DNA from: JALYNX01 sp040902845
GTDB taxonomy: Bacteria; Actinomycetota; Acidimicrobiia; Spongiisociales; ZC4RG35
Assembly: GCA_040902845.1 (NCBI GenBank)
Contig: JBBDWM010000042.1
Location: 1-64,000, forward strand
Length of the DNA: 64,000 nt
Direction of reading: 5' to 3'
Positions 7,750-17,335 of this stretch are shown in pieces (within the stretch, counting starts at the first letter, position 1; the number at the start of each line of letters is the position of its first letter). The translations under genes were made by a program, and so were the position numbers. The notes under the pieces are model-generated. The model ran no database searches, was not told the DNA's origin, and was given only the letters and a program-made list of their open reading frames with translations.

Positions 7750-8487
7750 TCAGTTGCTGAAGGTGACCGAGAAGGCGGGGGCCCATCTGGTCACGACCCG
7801 GCCGTAGTTCTCGCCGGCGGCGAGCATGTCCCCCTCGGCGAGGGCGTTCACCGACTGCTGGACCAACTCCACGGATTCGTCGAAAACCAGGTCCTGGGGG
7901 TCGAAGAGCTCTGACACCTGGTCGTAATCCAATTCCAGCATCGAGTCGTCGGGGAACAGACTCAGCCACTCCGAAAGTTGCCCCAACTCCTCGGCTGGCC
8001 CCTGGAAGATCTGCAACCCGCGCAGCACCTCCAGCACCCGCTCGATGCGCTCCCGCGCCACCTCGAGATCGACCCGATAGCGAAGGCGGGCCTGGCCCTC
8101 GATCTCGTAGACCTCCTTGTCCTCGGAAACGAAGGCGGTGAACCAGCGAACCGGCACGTGCCAAGTAGAAGTCAGCACGTGTGAACGATGCAACGGGTGT
8201 TCTTCGTGATACCTGCGCAACTCCTGGTCGGCGGACCGTGCCGCTTCCTCGGGGATCAGCCCTGCCCCCATCCCCCGAAACGCATTGGCAAAGGCGACCG
8301 TCGATTCGAGGACGCGAAGCCGGAGGTTTCGCGGGCACACCAGCCTCCTGCCATTCCAATCAACGGCCCAATCGCCTTCACCCTCGGTTTCGGAGAGAAG
8401 GCCATACGACCGCACAAAACCAGGCACCAAGTCGTCGCCTTCGACGACTTCGGGGGTGTAGACCCGGAGAAAGGCGGTCTTGATCAC
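7750..8487 (-). CDS. hypothetical protein
   Basis: I do not recognise this 245-residue protein. It is soluble in appearance, acidic (many Glu/Asp, especially in the C-terminal 80 residues), with no signal peptide, membrane segment or cofactor motif. Aromatic and charged motifs such as T-S-T-W-H-V-P-V-R-W-F and Y-E-I-E-G-Q-A-R-L-R-Y suggest a compact alpha/beta fold. The GTG at 8487 is chosen because the residues upstream (to 8541) look like non-coding translation. It is a single gene, divergent from the amino acid dehydrogenase. Confidence 0.6.
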   Translation of the reverse strand: MIKTAFLRVYTPEVVEGDDLVPGFVRSYGLLSETEGEGDWAVDWNGRRLVCPRNLRLRVLESTVAFANAFRGMGAGLIPEEAARSADQELRRYHEEHPLHRSHVLTSTWHVPVRWFTAFVSEDKEVYEIEGQARLRYRVDLEVARERIERVLEVLRGLQIFQGPAEELGQLSEWLSLFPDDSMLELDYDQVSELFDPQDLVFDESVELVQQSVNALAEGDMLAAGENYGRVVTRWAPAFSVTFSN

Positions 8488-8567
8488 GCCCCCATCCTGG
8501 CAGAGGGCGAGGGGTAGTATCGAAGAACGGAGTGACACCACCCGTTTGAGAAGGAGGACGGAGCCCG

Positions 8568-9647
8568 GTGGTATTCGACGACGTGGCCCGGGAGGGTCAC
8601 GAACAGATCCTCTACGGGTACGACAAAGTATCCGGCCTCCGAACGATCATCGCCATCCACTCCACGGCCCTCGGTCCCGCCCTCGGCGGGACCCGCTTTT
8701 TCCCATACGAAACCGAGGACGCTGCCCTCACCGACGTCCTCCGGCTGTCCAAGGGGATGACCTATAAGGCGGCTGCGGCAGGTCTCGACCTCGGTGGCGG
8801 CAAGGCGGTCATCATCGGCGACCCCAGGACCGACAAGAGCGAACGTCTATTCCGCGCCTTCGGGCGGATCGTGGACAGTCTCCGCGGCCGTTACATCACC
8901 GCTGAAGATGTAGGTACCACCGCCCCCGACTTGGACATCGTTCGGCGTGAGACTCGATGGGCCTTTGGCAACAGTGTCTTCGAAGGAGGGTCGGGTGACC
9001 CCTCGCCGATCACCGCACGCGGCTTGTACGCCGCGGCAAGGGGTGTGGCTCAGTTCCTCTGGAATGACCCCGAACTTGGTGGACGGCGTTTTGCGGTCCA
9101 GGGGGTGGGCAAGGTCGGCTCGGCCTTGGTCCAACTTCTGGTGGAAGCCAGGGCAGAGGTGATCGTCTCGGACTGCTACGAACCGGCGATCAAGGCGGCC
9201 GTCGAGAACTTCGGAGTCAAGAGCGTGGAACCAGATCAGATCCATGCCGTCGACTGCGATTTCTATTCGCCTTGTGCCCTCGGAGCCGGATTGAACCCGA
9301 CGACTATCCCCGAGCTCAACTGCCAGGCCATCGTGGGCAGCGCCAACAACCAGTTGGCCAATCCAAGCGACGCGGATCTGTTGGCGGCCCGGGGAATCCT
9401 CTACGCCCCGGACTTCGTGGTCAACGCCGGAGGGTTGATCAACGTCTACGACGAGTTGCAGGGCTACTCCAAGATGCGCGCCATGCACCGGGTCGACTCG
9501 ATCTTCGAGGCCACGATGGAAGTCCTGGCAAGGGCGAAGCGAGAAGGGGTGAATCCCAATACGGCCGCGGTGAGCAAGGCCGAGGAGCGGATCAGGGACA
9601 TCGGCGACTTGCGGCGATTCCGGAGAAGCGGAGAAGATCGGAATTGA
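8568..9647 (+). CDS. leucine/branched-chain amino acid dehydrogenase
   Basis: The 359-residue protein matches the Glu/Leu/Phe/Val dehydrogenase family: L-G-P-A-L-G-G-T-R near residue 40, L-S-K-G-M-T-Y-K-A-A-A-A-G-L-D-L-G-G-G-K-A around 65-85 (catalytic Lys in the G-G-G-K region), and a Rossmann domain with V-Q-G-V-G-K-V-G-S-A. It lacks the extra N-terminal region of hexameric glutamate dehydrogenases, so a leucine/valine-type enzyme is more likely. It oxidatively deaminates the amino acid to the 2-oxoacid. The next gene is a 2-oxoacid dehydrogenase E1, which supports branched-chain amino acid catabolism. GTG start preceded by GGAGGACGGAG. Confidence 0.87.
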   Translation: MVFDDVAREGHEQILYGYDKVSGLRTIIAIHSTALGPALGGTRFFPYETEDAALTDVLRLSKGMTYKAAAAGLDLGGGKAVIIGDPRTDKSERLFRAFGRIVDSLRGRYITAEDVGTTAPDLDIVRRETRWAFGNSVFEGGSGDPSPITARGLYAAARGVAQFLWNDPELGGRRFAVQGVGKVGSALVQLLVEARAEVIVSDCYEPAIKAAVENFGVKSVEPDQIHAVDCDFYSPCALGAGLNPTTIPELNCQAIVGSANNQLANPSDADLLAARGILYAPDFVVNAGGLINVYDELQGYSKMRAMHRVDSIFEATMEVLARAKREGVNPNTAAVSKAEERIRDIGDLRRFRRSGEDRN

Positions 9648-9664
9648 TTCATCGTTCCCTTGGC

Positions 9665-11689
9665 ATGGACTTCGACAGGAACCTGCACCATTGGGAGTTG
9701 GGGTTGACCGACGACCAGATGGTCGAGATGTACCGCTTGATGCTCACGGCGAGACGTGTCGACGACCGCATGTTCGCACTCCAACGCCAGGGCCGGGCCC
9801 CGTTTGTGGTCGGCTCCTCTGGCCATGAGGCGGTCCAGGTGGCGTCAGTATTCGCCCTCGACCGAGCCAAGGACTGGGTCCTCCCCTACTACCGGGACAT
9901 GGGCGTGGCCCTGGCCTGGGGCTTCACCCCCGAGGACATCTTCCTCGGGGCCTTCGCCAAGAAGTCCGACCCTATGTCCGGCGGGCGCCAGCTCCCGGGG
10001 CATTGGTCGAGCCCAGAGCTCAGGGTTCTTACTCAATCCTCGGTTATCGCGACTCAATACCCGCACGCGGTCGGGATCGCCCAGGCGATCGTGACCAGAG
10101 GAGAGGATGCGGTGGTGGCCGTATACGGGGGAGAAGGGTCGACCTCGGAGGGGGATTGGCACGAGGCGATGAACTGGGCCGGCATCCGCAAGCTCCCAAT
10201 CATCTTCGTCATCGAGAACAACAACTACGCCATCTCGGTGCCGAGCGAGGAGCAAGTGGCCGGGAGTCTTGCCGCCAGGGCCACCGGCTACGGGTTCCCT
10301 GGAGTCGAGGTCGATGGCAACCGGACACTCCGGGTCCTCAAGGTGATGCAGGAGGCCGTGGCCAGAGCGCGAGCCGGCGAGGGCTCGACCCTTATCGAAG
10401 CAGAGACCTATCGCTACTACGCCCACACCTCCGACGACAACGACGCCCTCTATCGCAGCCGGGAGGAGGTCGAGACGTGGCGCAAGCGTGACCCGGTGGC
10501 CCGGGTCCGCCAATACCTCATCGAGAACAGATTGCTGACCGAGGCCGAGGAGAACGCGCTCGACGACGAGGTGGTCAGGAGCCTGGCACAGGCCGTGGAA
10601 GTGGCTGAGGCTGCACCTGTCCCGGATGAGCCGACGTCGCGGGTCTACGCGAGGGTCATCGAGCCCGGGCCTCCGGTCACCGAGCCGGAGCCGACGCCCA
10701 TAGGAGAGACGGTCAACCTGATCACAGCAATCAACAGGGCCCTCCACGAGGTCTTCGAGGCCCACGATGACGTGGTCCTGTTCGGTGAGGACGTTGCCCG
10801 GCGAAAAGGCGGGGTGTTCAAGGCGACCCAGGACCTGACCGAGCGTTTCGGGGCGAAGCGGTGCTTCAACACCCCGATTGCCGAGTCCTCGATCATCGGA
10901 GCCGCCATCGGAATGTCGGTAGCTGGGTTCAAGGTGATCCCCGAGATCCAGTTCGCCGACTACATCCATCCGGCCTTTGACCAGATCGTGTCCGAGGCGG
11001 CAAGGATCAGTTTTCGATCCGACGGCCGTTGGAACGTGCCAATCGTGATTCGAACTCCATACGGGGCCGGCATCCATGGAGCGCTCTATCACTCCCAGTC
11101 GATCGAGTCGTTCTACGCCCACGTCCCGGGTTTGAAGGTCGTGGTCCCGTCAACACCTGCCGACGTCAAGGGACTCCTGTTCACTGCGGTCGAGGATCCC
11201 GATCCGGTGATCTTCCTCGAGCCGAAGAAGCTCTACCGGCTCGCCAAGGGCCCCTACCCCGAGGGCGAGTACCGGGTGCCATTGGGCCGGGCCGCGATAC
11301 GTCACCAGGGATCGGATCTCACGATCATCGCCTATGGGGCCATGGCTCATTTCGCCATGGAGGCGGTTCCCGTTCTCGAAGAGTTGGGGATCAGCCCAGA
11401 ATTGATCGACCTGCGCAGTCTCAAGCCTCTCGATTGGCCGACGATCGAGGAGTCGATCAAGAAAACCTCGAGGGCTCTCATCGTGCATGAGGACAACGAG
11501 TTCGTCGGCTACGGCGCTGAGATCGCAGCCCAAATCGCCGACAAGACCTTCGAATACCTGGACGCCCCGGTTCGGAGATACGCCCTGGCCGACGTGCCGT
11601 CGATGCCCTACGCCGGATCGCTGGAGAACGAGCTGTATCCCTCCCCTGAAGGGATCGTCCGCCACGCCCAGGATCTGGCGAAGTATTAG
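9665..11689 (+). CDS. fused 2-oxoacid dehydrogenase E1 alpha-beta (branched-chain type)
   Basis: One 674-residue chain carries both E1 subunits. Residues about 1-320 are the alpha (thiamine diphosphate) part with G-G-E-G-S-T-S-E-G-D-W-H-E and E-N-N-N-Y-A-I; a Pro/Glu-rich linker (about 328-345) leads into the beta part (about 345-674) with L-F-G-E-D-V-A and the C-terminal transketolase-like domain. E1 decarboxylates 2-oxoacids and loads E2 lipoyl groups. The gene is 17 nt after the leucine dehydrogenase gene, so branched-chain 2-oxoacids are the likely substrates. No E2 or E3 is nearby. The ATG at 9665 is used; the frame is open further upstream only as overlap with the dehydrogenase. Confidence 0.88.
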   Translation: MDFDRNLHHWELGLTDDQMVEMYRLMLTARRVDDRMFALQRQGRAPFVVGSSGHEAVQVASVFALDRAKDWVLPYYRDMGVALAWGFTPEDIFLGAFAKKSDPMSGGRQLPGHWSSPELRVLTQSSVIATQYPHAVGIAQAIVTRGEDAVVAVYGGEGSTSEGDWHEAMNWAGIRKLPIIFVIENNNYAISVPSEEQVAGSLAARATGYGFPGVEVDGNRTLRVLKVMQEAVARARAGEGSTLIEAETYRYYAHTSDDNDALYRSREEVETWRKRDPVARVRQYLIENRLLTEAEENALDDEVVRSLAQAVEVAEAAPVPDEPTSRVYARVIEPGPPVTEPEPTPIGETVNLITAINRALHEVFEAHDDVVLFGEDVARRKGGVFKATQDLTERFGAKRCFNTPIAESSIIGAAIGMSVAGFKVIPEIQFADYIHPAFDQIVSEAARISFRSDGRWNVPIVIRTPYGAGIHGALYHSQSIESFYAHVPGLKVVVPSTPADVKGLLFTAVEDPDPVIFLEPKKLYRLAKGPYPEGEYRVPLGRAAIRHQGSDLTIIAYGAMAHFAMEAVPVLEELGISPELIDLRSLKPLDWPTIEESIKKTSRALIVHEDNEFVGYGAEIAAQIADKTFEYLDAPVRRYALADVPSMPYAGSLENELYPSPEGIVRHAQDLAKY

Positions 11690-11704
11690 GCGCCCGGCGG
11701 GCGC

Positions 11705-11734
11705 CGCAATACGCAAAACGCAAAACGCAATACG
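11705..11734. repeat. short ACGCAA-type repeat string, site 1
   Basis: About four imperfect copies of an 8-base unit (ACGCAAAA, ACGCAATA) stand between the E1 gene and argS. Related strings occur at 26149-26166 and, in the opposite orientation, at 33017-33048. No gene function is apparent. Confidence 0.7.
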
Positions 11735-11770
11735 TTGGGCGTTTGACGGACTCCTAAGGTCTCCGACCAT

Positions 11771-13534
11771 ATGTCGCTGATCGCCCATCTGACCCAAATC
11801 GCCGGTGCGGCCTTCTCCAAGCTCGGGTTTCCCGCCGCCCTCGGTGAGGTCGTGCCCTCGCAGCGGCCCGAACTGGCCCAGTTTCAATGCAATGGGGCCA
11901 TGAGCGCGGCCAAGGTCGCAGGAAGGCCCCCCGCTGAGATCGCGGCAGAGGTAGCAGGCCTAATAGCGGCCAACGTGGACATCGCCCGGGCCGAGGTGGC
12001 CCCACCCGGCTTTATCAACATCACACTGACCGACGACGCCCTGGCGCGCTGGGCCGGTCTCTCAGCCGGTGACGGCCATCTGGGGTATCCGGTCACCGCT
12101 ACTCCCGAGAACGTGGTGGTCGACTACGCCGGCCCCAATGTCTCCAAGGCGATGCACGTCGGTCATCTCCGGGCAACCATCATTGGGGACTCCCTGGCCC
12201 GCCTCTTCACCTTTGCCGGGCACAAGGTGATCCGCGACCCCCACTTCGGCGACTGGGGCTTCAACATGGGGTTGCTCATCGCCGCCATCGAGGAGGCCCA
12301 ATCCGACCTTCCGTACTTCGACGCCGGCGTCTCCCAATTCCCAGAACAGTCTCCTGTGTCCCTCGACGACCTGGAGCGGTTGTATCCGGAGGCCGCGGCG
12401 AGGGCCCGCGCCGACACTGCTTTCGCCCACACCGCGCGGGAGGCGACGGTCCGTCTCCAACAGGGCGACCCTGGGTATCTGGCCTTGTGGCGGCACATGA
12501 AATACGCCTCCGAGGTGGCCCAACGCGAGGACTTCGCCTCCCTCGGGGTGAACTTCGACCTCTGGTACGGGGAGTCTGACGTCCGAGATCGGATCGCCCC
12601 GATGGTCGCCTCGCTGGTCGCGTCCGGGGTCACCGAAGAGTCGGACGGTGCGATCGTCATAAGGGTCGCCGAGGAAGACGACAAGCGAGACATCCCACCG
12701 CTGATCCTGGAATCGTCGGTGGGAGGCTCCCTTTACAGCACGACCGATCTGGCCACCATCGAGATGCGGATGGAGGAGCTTCACGCCGAACTCGTCCTCT
12801 ACGTGGTGGACAAGCGGCAAGCCGACCATTTCCTCCAGCTGTTCCGTGCCGCACACAAGGCAGGGATGATCCCGACCGGGGCCAGACTCGAGCACATCTG
12901 GTTCGGGACCATGAACGGCCCCGATGGCAAGCCGTTCAAGACCAGAGAGGGGGGTGTAGTCCGGCTGGCCGATGTGATCGAGATGCTCACCGACGCCGCC
13001 CGCCGCCGGTTGGACGAGGCGCATCTAGCCGAGGACTACCCCGCCGAGGAAAGGGAACGCATCGCCTCGTTGGTGGGGATCGCCGCGTTGAAGTTCGGGG
13101 ACCTGATCAACAACCGGGTCTCGGACTACGTGTTCGACCTCGATCGGTTCAGCTCCTTCGAGGGAAAGACCGGCCCCTACCTCCAATACGCCGCGGTGCG
13201 CATCAAGTCGATCCTGCGCAAAGCCGTCGAGGCAGGTTTGAGCCAGGGCGAGATCTCACCGCCGGCGGTCGATGTCGAGCGAGACCTGGTCGTGGATCTG
13301 TTGCGGCTCCCCGAGGTGGTCCAGCGCACGATCGACCTCCGATCTCCCAACCACGTGGCGGAGTTCGCCTACGGGGTGGCGGGCCGTTTCAACCGCTTCT
13401 ATGACACCTGTCACATCCTCTCCGAACCCGACCCGGTGCGACAGGCGTCATGGCTTGCGCTTTCGGCGTGGGCGCTGAGGGCATTGGAACGTCTGCTCGA
13501 CCTGTTGGGGATCGAGATTCCCGACCGGATGTAG
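11771..13534 (+). CDS. argS: arginyl-tRNA synthetase
   Basis: The 587-residue class I synthetase has the N-terminal Add1-like domain (residues about 1-100), the H-x-G-H form of the HIGH signature (M-H-V-G-H-L-R-A-T-I-I-G) preceded by D-Y-A-G-P-N-V-S-K, and a C-terminal DALR anticodon-binding domain (about 470-587) ending in a helical tail. The KMSKS site is degenerate (K-P-F-K-T-R-E-G-G), as is usual for ArgRS. It charges tRNA-Arg with arginine. A GNAT gene follows after 2 nt and is probably cotranscribed. Confidence 0.95.
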   Translation: MSLIAHLTQIAGAAFSKLGFPAALGEVVPSQRPELAQFQCNGAMSAAKVAGRPPAEIAAEVAGLIAANVDIARAEVAPPGFINITLTDDALARWAGLSAGDGHLGYPVTATPENVVVDYAGPNVSKAMHVGHLRATIIGDSLARLFTFAGHKVIRDPHFGDWGFNMGLLIAAIEEAQSDLPYFDAGVSQFPEQSPVSLDDLERLYPEAAARARADTAFAHTAREATVRLQQGDPGYLALWRHMKYASEVAQREDFASLGVNFDLWYGESDVRDRIAPMVASLVASGVTEESDGAIVIRVAEEDDKRDIPPLILESSVGGSLYSTTDLATIEMRMEELHAELVLYVVDKRQADHFLQLFRAAHKAGMIPTGARLEHIWFGTMNGPDGKPFKTREGGVVRLADVIEMLTDAARRRLDEAHLAEDYPAEERERIASLVGIAALKFGDLINNRVSDYVFDLDRFSSFEGKTGPYLQYAAVRIKSILRKAVEAGLSQGEISPPAVDVERDLVVDLLRLPEVVQRTIDLRSPNHVAEFAYGVAGRFNRFYDTCHILSEPDPVRQASWLALSAWALRALERLLDLLGIEIPDRM

Positions 13535-13536
13535 AC

Positions 13537-14379
13537 ATGGCCTTCACGCTTCGCCCCGCACGCCAGGACGATGTGCCCAAGATCGAGCCCTGGACTCGTG
13601 ACACCTTCACCTGGGGCGACTACGTGGGTGAGGCGTTGCCAACATGGATTGAGGATCAGAGGTCAATGGTTGTGGTTTGTGTCGACGGCGACGACAACCC
13701 CCTGGCGATGTCACGTGCCGAAATGCTGTCCCCGACCGAAGGATGGTTGAGTGCGGCGCGGGTCCATCCCGATCATCGTCGGGCCGGGATGGGTGCGGCC
13801 ATGAACGACTACGGGGTGCAATGGACACGAGAGCATGGGGCACAAATCGTCCGACTCGTGATCGAGGAGGAGAACCAGGCGGCAAGATCCCAGGTCGAGA
13901 AGCTCGGCTATCGCAACACCTGTGTCTGGATCCTGGGGACCGCCGAGACACCGCGAGGGCCGCTGCCGCGAGAGCGGGACCGGCTTCACCCGGCCTCGGG
14001 CGCCGATGCCGATGCCGGCTGGCTGATGTGGCTGGGAAGCGATTTGGCCCGGGCCGGCCGGGAGCTCTATCCGGGGAACTGGCGGTGGCGCAAGGCACTC
14101 CGAAGCGACCTCGACATCCCGGTGAGCGACCGGAACCTGCTCCAGGGTGGCGCCGGTTGGGTGGTGGCCGTCCCCGATCAGGACACGCTGGGGGTGGCTT
14201 GGATGGTCACCGACCCGGCTGACTGCCCTGCGCTCCTCGAGGGAATCGCCGAAGTTACCCGTCAGTTGGGAATGGCCCGGATCGAGATCTACATCCCGGA
14301 GACACCATGGAGTGGCGAGGCGTTGATCAGGGAAGGATTCGCGACTCGACGACTATTGATTTACGCCAAGAGTTTGTAG
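13537..14379 (+). CDS. GNAT-family N-acetyltransferase (two-domain)
   Basis: The 280-residue protein has an N-terminal GNAT domain with the acetyl-CoA motif A-A-R-V-H-P-D-H-R-R-A-G-M-G-A-A (around residues 75-95) and a C-terminal half (about 150-280) with the same length and a final strand/helix pattern I-E-I-Y-I-P-E, likely a second, degenerate GNAT unit. The substrate is unknown. It begins 2 nt after the argS stop. The ATG at 13537 is preferred over an in-frame start inside argS at 13450. Confidence 0.75.
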   Translation: MAFTLRPARQDDVPKIEPWTRDTFTWGDYVGEALPTWIEDQRSMVVVCVDGDDNPLAMSRAEMLSPTEGWLSAARVHPDHRRAGMGAAMNDYGVQWTREHGAQIVRLVIEEENQAARSQVEKLGYRNTCVWILGTAETPRGPLPRERDRLHPASGADADAGWLMWLGSDLARAGRELYPGNWRWRKALRSDLDIPVSDRNLLQGGAGWVVAVPDQDTLGVAWMVTDPADCPALLEGIAEVTRQLGMARIEIYIPETPWSGEALIREGFATRRLLIYAKSL

Positions 14380-14382
14380 GTC

Positions 14383-14973
14383 TCAGGCGAAGATCGCCAT
14401 CGTGGCGATAGCCCAGACCACGAACAGACAGGGCACATCGGCCCGCTCCAACCAGGACGGGGCGTTCGGGGCCCAGCGAATGAGCAGTGAAAGCGGCACC
14501 CCGATCAGGGGCATGACCACCATGCCGGCGATCCCAACCGCCCGCAGCCCTTCGGCGCCCTTGTGAAGGGGCTCAGGTAGGTCTTCGAGAAGCCCACTGA
14601 TGACCCCGTAGGCCAGCAAGGCGGCGAATCCGACAAGAAACACAGCCACCGTCCGGCCGATACCCACTTCCCAGAGCTGGAAACCGACCAGTTTTCGGCC
14701 CCGGCCGAGAGGGCCCTCGGATGCGACCCCAAGACAGAACAGACCGACGATCGCCAGAACGAGAGCAGAAGCGAGCATGGCACCGGTGGATAGTTCCTGG
14801 ACGACGTTGACGATCTCAAAGCCGGCGAGCAGAACGGCGATCGCCAGGCCAACGAGAAGACTTCCCAGGACCATCAATCCCACGTCGAGCATCGTGCCGA
14901 ACGCCCCATAGGCGAGGATGGCGTAACGCTTGACCATTGCGAGGGGGTCGGTGCGGCTGGCGCCTTCGGTCAA
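14383..14973 (-). CDS. hypothetical integral membrane protein
   Basis: This 196-residue protein has about five hydrophobic helices (around residues 25-45, 55-75, 85-105, 115-140, 150-195) and short charged loops. I do not recognise the family. I favour the TTG at 14973: GGAGGAG lies 5-6 nt upstream and the TTGA overlap with the glcF stop implies coupling to the glycolate oxidase operon. It might serve membrane attachment or transport related to glycolate, but nothing in the sequence shows this. Confidence 0.6.
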   Translation of the reverse strand: MTEGASRTDPLAMVKRYAILAYGAFGTMLDVGLMVLGSLLVGLAIAVLLAGFEIVNVVQELSTGAMLASALVLAIVGLFCLGVASEGPLGRGRKLVGFQLWEVGIGRTVAVFLVGFAALLAYGVISGLLEDLPEPLHKGAEGLRAVGIAGMVVMPLIGVPLSLLIRWAPNAPSWLERADVPCLFVVWAIATMAIFA

Positions 14974-16223
14974 CGTGACTCCTCCAAGGCGGCGACGATA
15001 CCGCCCAACCTTTCCCGTTTGATGGCTTGCAGGTACCACTCGATGGGGTGGGCGACCTCAAACCCGTCACCGAGTGCGCTTCGCAGCTGCATCTCACAAC
15101 CGGGGTTGGCGGACGCCACTTTTGTCACCCCGGTTGAACGAACCTGGGCCGCCTTTTGGTTTCCGAGCTCCTGGGAAGCCTCAGGCTGGAGGATGGTGTA
15201 GAGACCGGCAGCGCCACAGCACATGCCGGTGGGGTCGATCTCGACCACCTCGTAACCGGCGGCCTGGAGGATCAGCCTCGGCTCGACCATGACCTTCTGG
15301 GCATGACGAAGATGACACGGGTCCTGAACCGCCATCGAGCCGGATACCGATGCAACCTTGGGCAGCAATCCCCTTTCAATTGCGTTGGCGACCGCCACCG
15401 TCACGTCCAGCGCGGTCGACCCAACCCCCTCCCCACCACTCGCCCAGTGGGCGTAGTCGCGGAGATGCGCCGAGCAACCAGCCGCGGTGGCCACGACCAT
15501 GTCGTAGCCGCTCAACACCGGCGTGTTGCGCTCCGCAAGCAGATGGGCCTCCGGCGCCTTGCCGTCGTGGGCGGCGAGGGCGCCACAACAGGTCTGTCCC
15601 ACCGGCACCTCGACCCGGTAACCGGCCAATTCCAACAACTCGATGGCGGCGTGGTTGACCGGTTGGAACCACTGGTCCTGAATACACCCGGCAACTAGGG
15701 CCACCCTCCCCGACGTCCCGTCGCCTCCAACATGCCCGACCACCGAGCCAGGCCGACCTCGCAGGTCCCGCATCCCCGAAGCCAGCCGACGCCACCTTCT
15801 TGGGGCCAGCTTCGTCGCCCCGGTCATCTGGGCCAGGCTGAGGGCGCTGCTCCCGAAACCGAGCGACCGACGAGAGCCGAGCACCGAGCCGAGCAGGAAC
15901 GACCGGATTCGATGGGACATCGACGGGCGTTGGGCGACGATCTCGGCTCGAGTTCCCTCGAGGGCACGCCCGTATGGCACCAGACCGGGGCAAACCGGCT
16001 CGCAAGCGCGGCAACCCAGACAGAAGTCGATGATCCCCTGGAAAGTGGCATCGATCTCGATCACTCCCTCGTGAACTGCGCTCATCGCGTGCAACCTGCC
16101 TCGGGGCGAAGCGGTTTCCCGACCTGTGAGACGGTAGGTGGGGCAATGGGGCAGGCACAGACCGCATTGCACGCAGGCGTTCAACTCGTCGGTTGTCGGA
16201 TGCTCGATCGTCACCCAACCCAT
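14970..16223 (-). CDS. glcF: glycolate oxidase iron-sulfur subunit
   Basis: The 417-residue protein has two 4Fe-4S motifs near the N-terminus, C-V-Q-C-G-L-C-L-P-H-C-P and C-L-G-C-R-A-C-E-P-V-C-P, then two CCG-type cysteine-rich domains (Q-T-C-C-G-A-L and G-M-C-C-G-A-A). This is the electron-transfer subunit that takes electrons from the flavin subunits. The ATG at 16223 overlaps the glcE stop (TGATG), and the upstream open frame to 16397 is rejected. It is the third gene of the glcDEF unit. Confidence 0.9.
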   Translation of the reverse strand: MGWVTIEHPTTDELNACVQCGLCLPHCPTYRLTGRETASPRGRLHAMSAVHEGVIEIDATFQGIIDFCLGCRACEPVCPGLVPYGRALEGTRAEIVAQRPSMSHRIRSFLLGSVLGSRRSLGFGSSALSLAQMTGATKLAPRRWRRLASGMRDLRGRPGSVVGHVGGDGTSGRVALVAGCIQDQWFQPVNHAAIELLELAGYRVEVPVGQTCCGALAAHDGKAPEAHLLAERNTPVLSGYDMVVATAAGCSAHLRDYAHWASGGEGVGSTALDVTVAVANAIERGLLPKVASVSGSMAVQDPCHLRHAQKVMVEPRLILQAAGYEVVEIDPTGMCCGAAGLYTILQPEASQELGNQKAAQVRSTGVTKVASANPGCEMQLRSALGDGFEVAHPIEWYLQAIKRERLGGIVAALEESR

Positions 16224-17335
16224 CAGATGCCCCCAGGCAGCCGACCGGGGTTGATCACCCGCGTCGGATCGAACTGGCCGATCAGACGACGCTGGATCTC
16301 GAGGCCTTCCGGGACCGCTCCCCACGGATCGAATTGGGTGAGGGATCCCGGTGGCGAGTCGACAACCACCAACCGACCTGAATTGGCTTCGGCCCACCCC
16401 CTCAACTCGGGAGCCGCCTCGGCAGCATCAGAGCCGAGCCGGATCTCCCCTACCCCGTGAATCGCTAGGTATCTCCAGGAGTCGGGCAGATTCGTGATCG
16501 CCGTTGCCGTCAGCGCCGGCGGCACCCGCATCGACCAGCGGAACGCACCTTCAGGATCGGTCGGCCAGGTGTGGCCGGTGGTGACTTGGCCACCGATCCG
16601 GTCGGCGCTGGTCTCCACCTCCTCTTTGATCCCCCAGAGAAACACCTGGGTGGTCCCGTCCTTCTCGAGCACGGCCAAAGGGCGAGACAGCACCCCGAGA
16701 CGATCAGGGTCCGGATTGGTCACCGTGGCCTTGGCCCGAGGAACCGGCCACAGCTTGAGACAAACCGACACCACCACCCCGAGGGCGCCGAAGGCGCCGA
16801 CCACGAACCGGGACAGGTCGTAGCCGGAGACGTTTTTCACCACCCGGCCTCCCGCCCGCACCAGCCGGCCATCCCCGGTCACCACTGTCACCTCGAGCAG
16901 CCGCTCGCGGGTGCCGAGGAGCCGGCCTCGCTTCAACGACGACACACCGGCGGAGATCACTCCACCGATGGTCGCCGGCCCGGGATGCTCGGGCATGACC
17001 GCGGTTTGGTTCCGCTCGGCCAGCATTTTCTCGAATCTCGCCACCGGCGTCCCCGCACCCAGGGTGAGAGTCATGTCATCGGGCTCCCAAGCCTCCACCG
17101 CGTCGAGACGCTCGGTGAGTAGGGCCAGATCCGGTGTCTCCATCCGGCCGTAGCCCTGATGCGATCCCCCGCCCCACACCTGAATCTTGAGTCGGTGCTC
17201 GGTGGCGAAGCGAAGGATCGTTGCCACCTCGCCCGGTGAGTTGGGGGCAAGACCCGTCTCCGCCTCGGAGCCGGAGGGGACTTCGACCTCCATGCTCCGG
17301 ATCGTGGCCGGGATGGCGCCGGGGACAACGGTCAA
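16223..17335 (-). CDS. glcE: glycolate oxidase FAD-binding subunit
   Basis: The 370-residue FAD-binding (PCMH-type) protein is shorter than GlcD and has Q-V-W-G-G-G-S-H-Q-G-Y-G, L-G-A-G-T-P, P-G-P-A-T-I-G-G-V-I-S-A-G-V-S-S and K-N-V-S-G-Y-D-L-S-R-F, all typical of GlcE. A TTG at 17335 overlaps the glcD stop (TTGA) and is preceded by AGGGGG, so I prefer it to the first ATG of the open frame. It pairs with GlcD and GlcF in glycolate to glyoxylate oxidation. Confidence 0.87.
   Translation of the reverse strand: MTVVPGAIPATIRSMEVEVPSGSEAETGLAPNSPGEVATILRFATEHRLKIQVWGGGSHQGYGRMETPDLALLTERLDAVEAWEPDDMTLTLGAGTPVARFEKMLAERNQTAVMPEHPGPATIGGVISAGVSSLKRGRLLGTRERLLEVTVVTGDGRLVRAGGRVVKNVSGYDLSRFVVGAFGALGVVVSVCLKLWPVPRAKATVTNPDPDRLGVLSRPLAVLEKDGTTQVFLWGIKEEVETSADRIGGQVTTGHTWPTDPEGAFRWSMRVPPALTATAITNLPDSWRYLAIHGVGEIRLGSDAAEAAPELRGWAEANSGRLVVVDSPPGSLTQFDPWGAVPEGLEIQRRLIGQFDPTRVINPGRLPGGI

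Noticed and set aside
9845..11122. 425-codon minus-strand frame opposite the E1 gene
   Set aside because: The plus strand carries a full E1 with active-site motifs; the minus frame has no domain and is a high-GC shadow.
11705..11734. CRISPR repeat array
   Set aside because: Units are 8 bases without spacers of constant length, and no cas genes are present.
12062..13024. 320-codon minus-strand frame inside argS
   Set aside because: argS is complete with HxGH and DALR domains on the plus strand.
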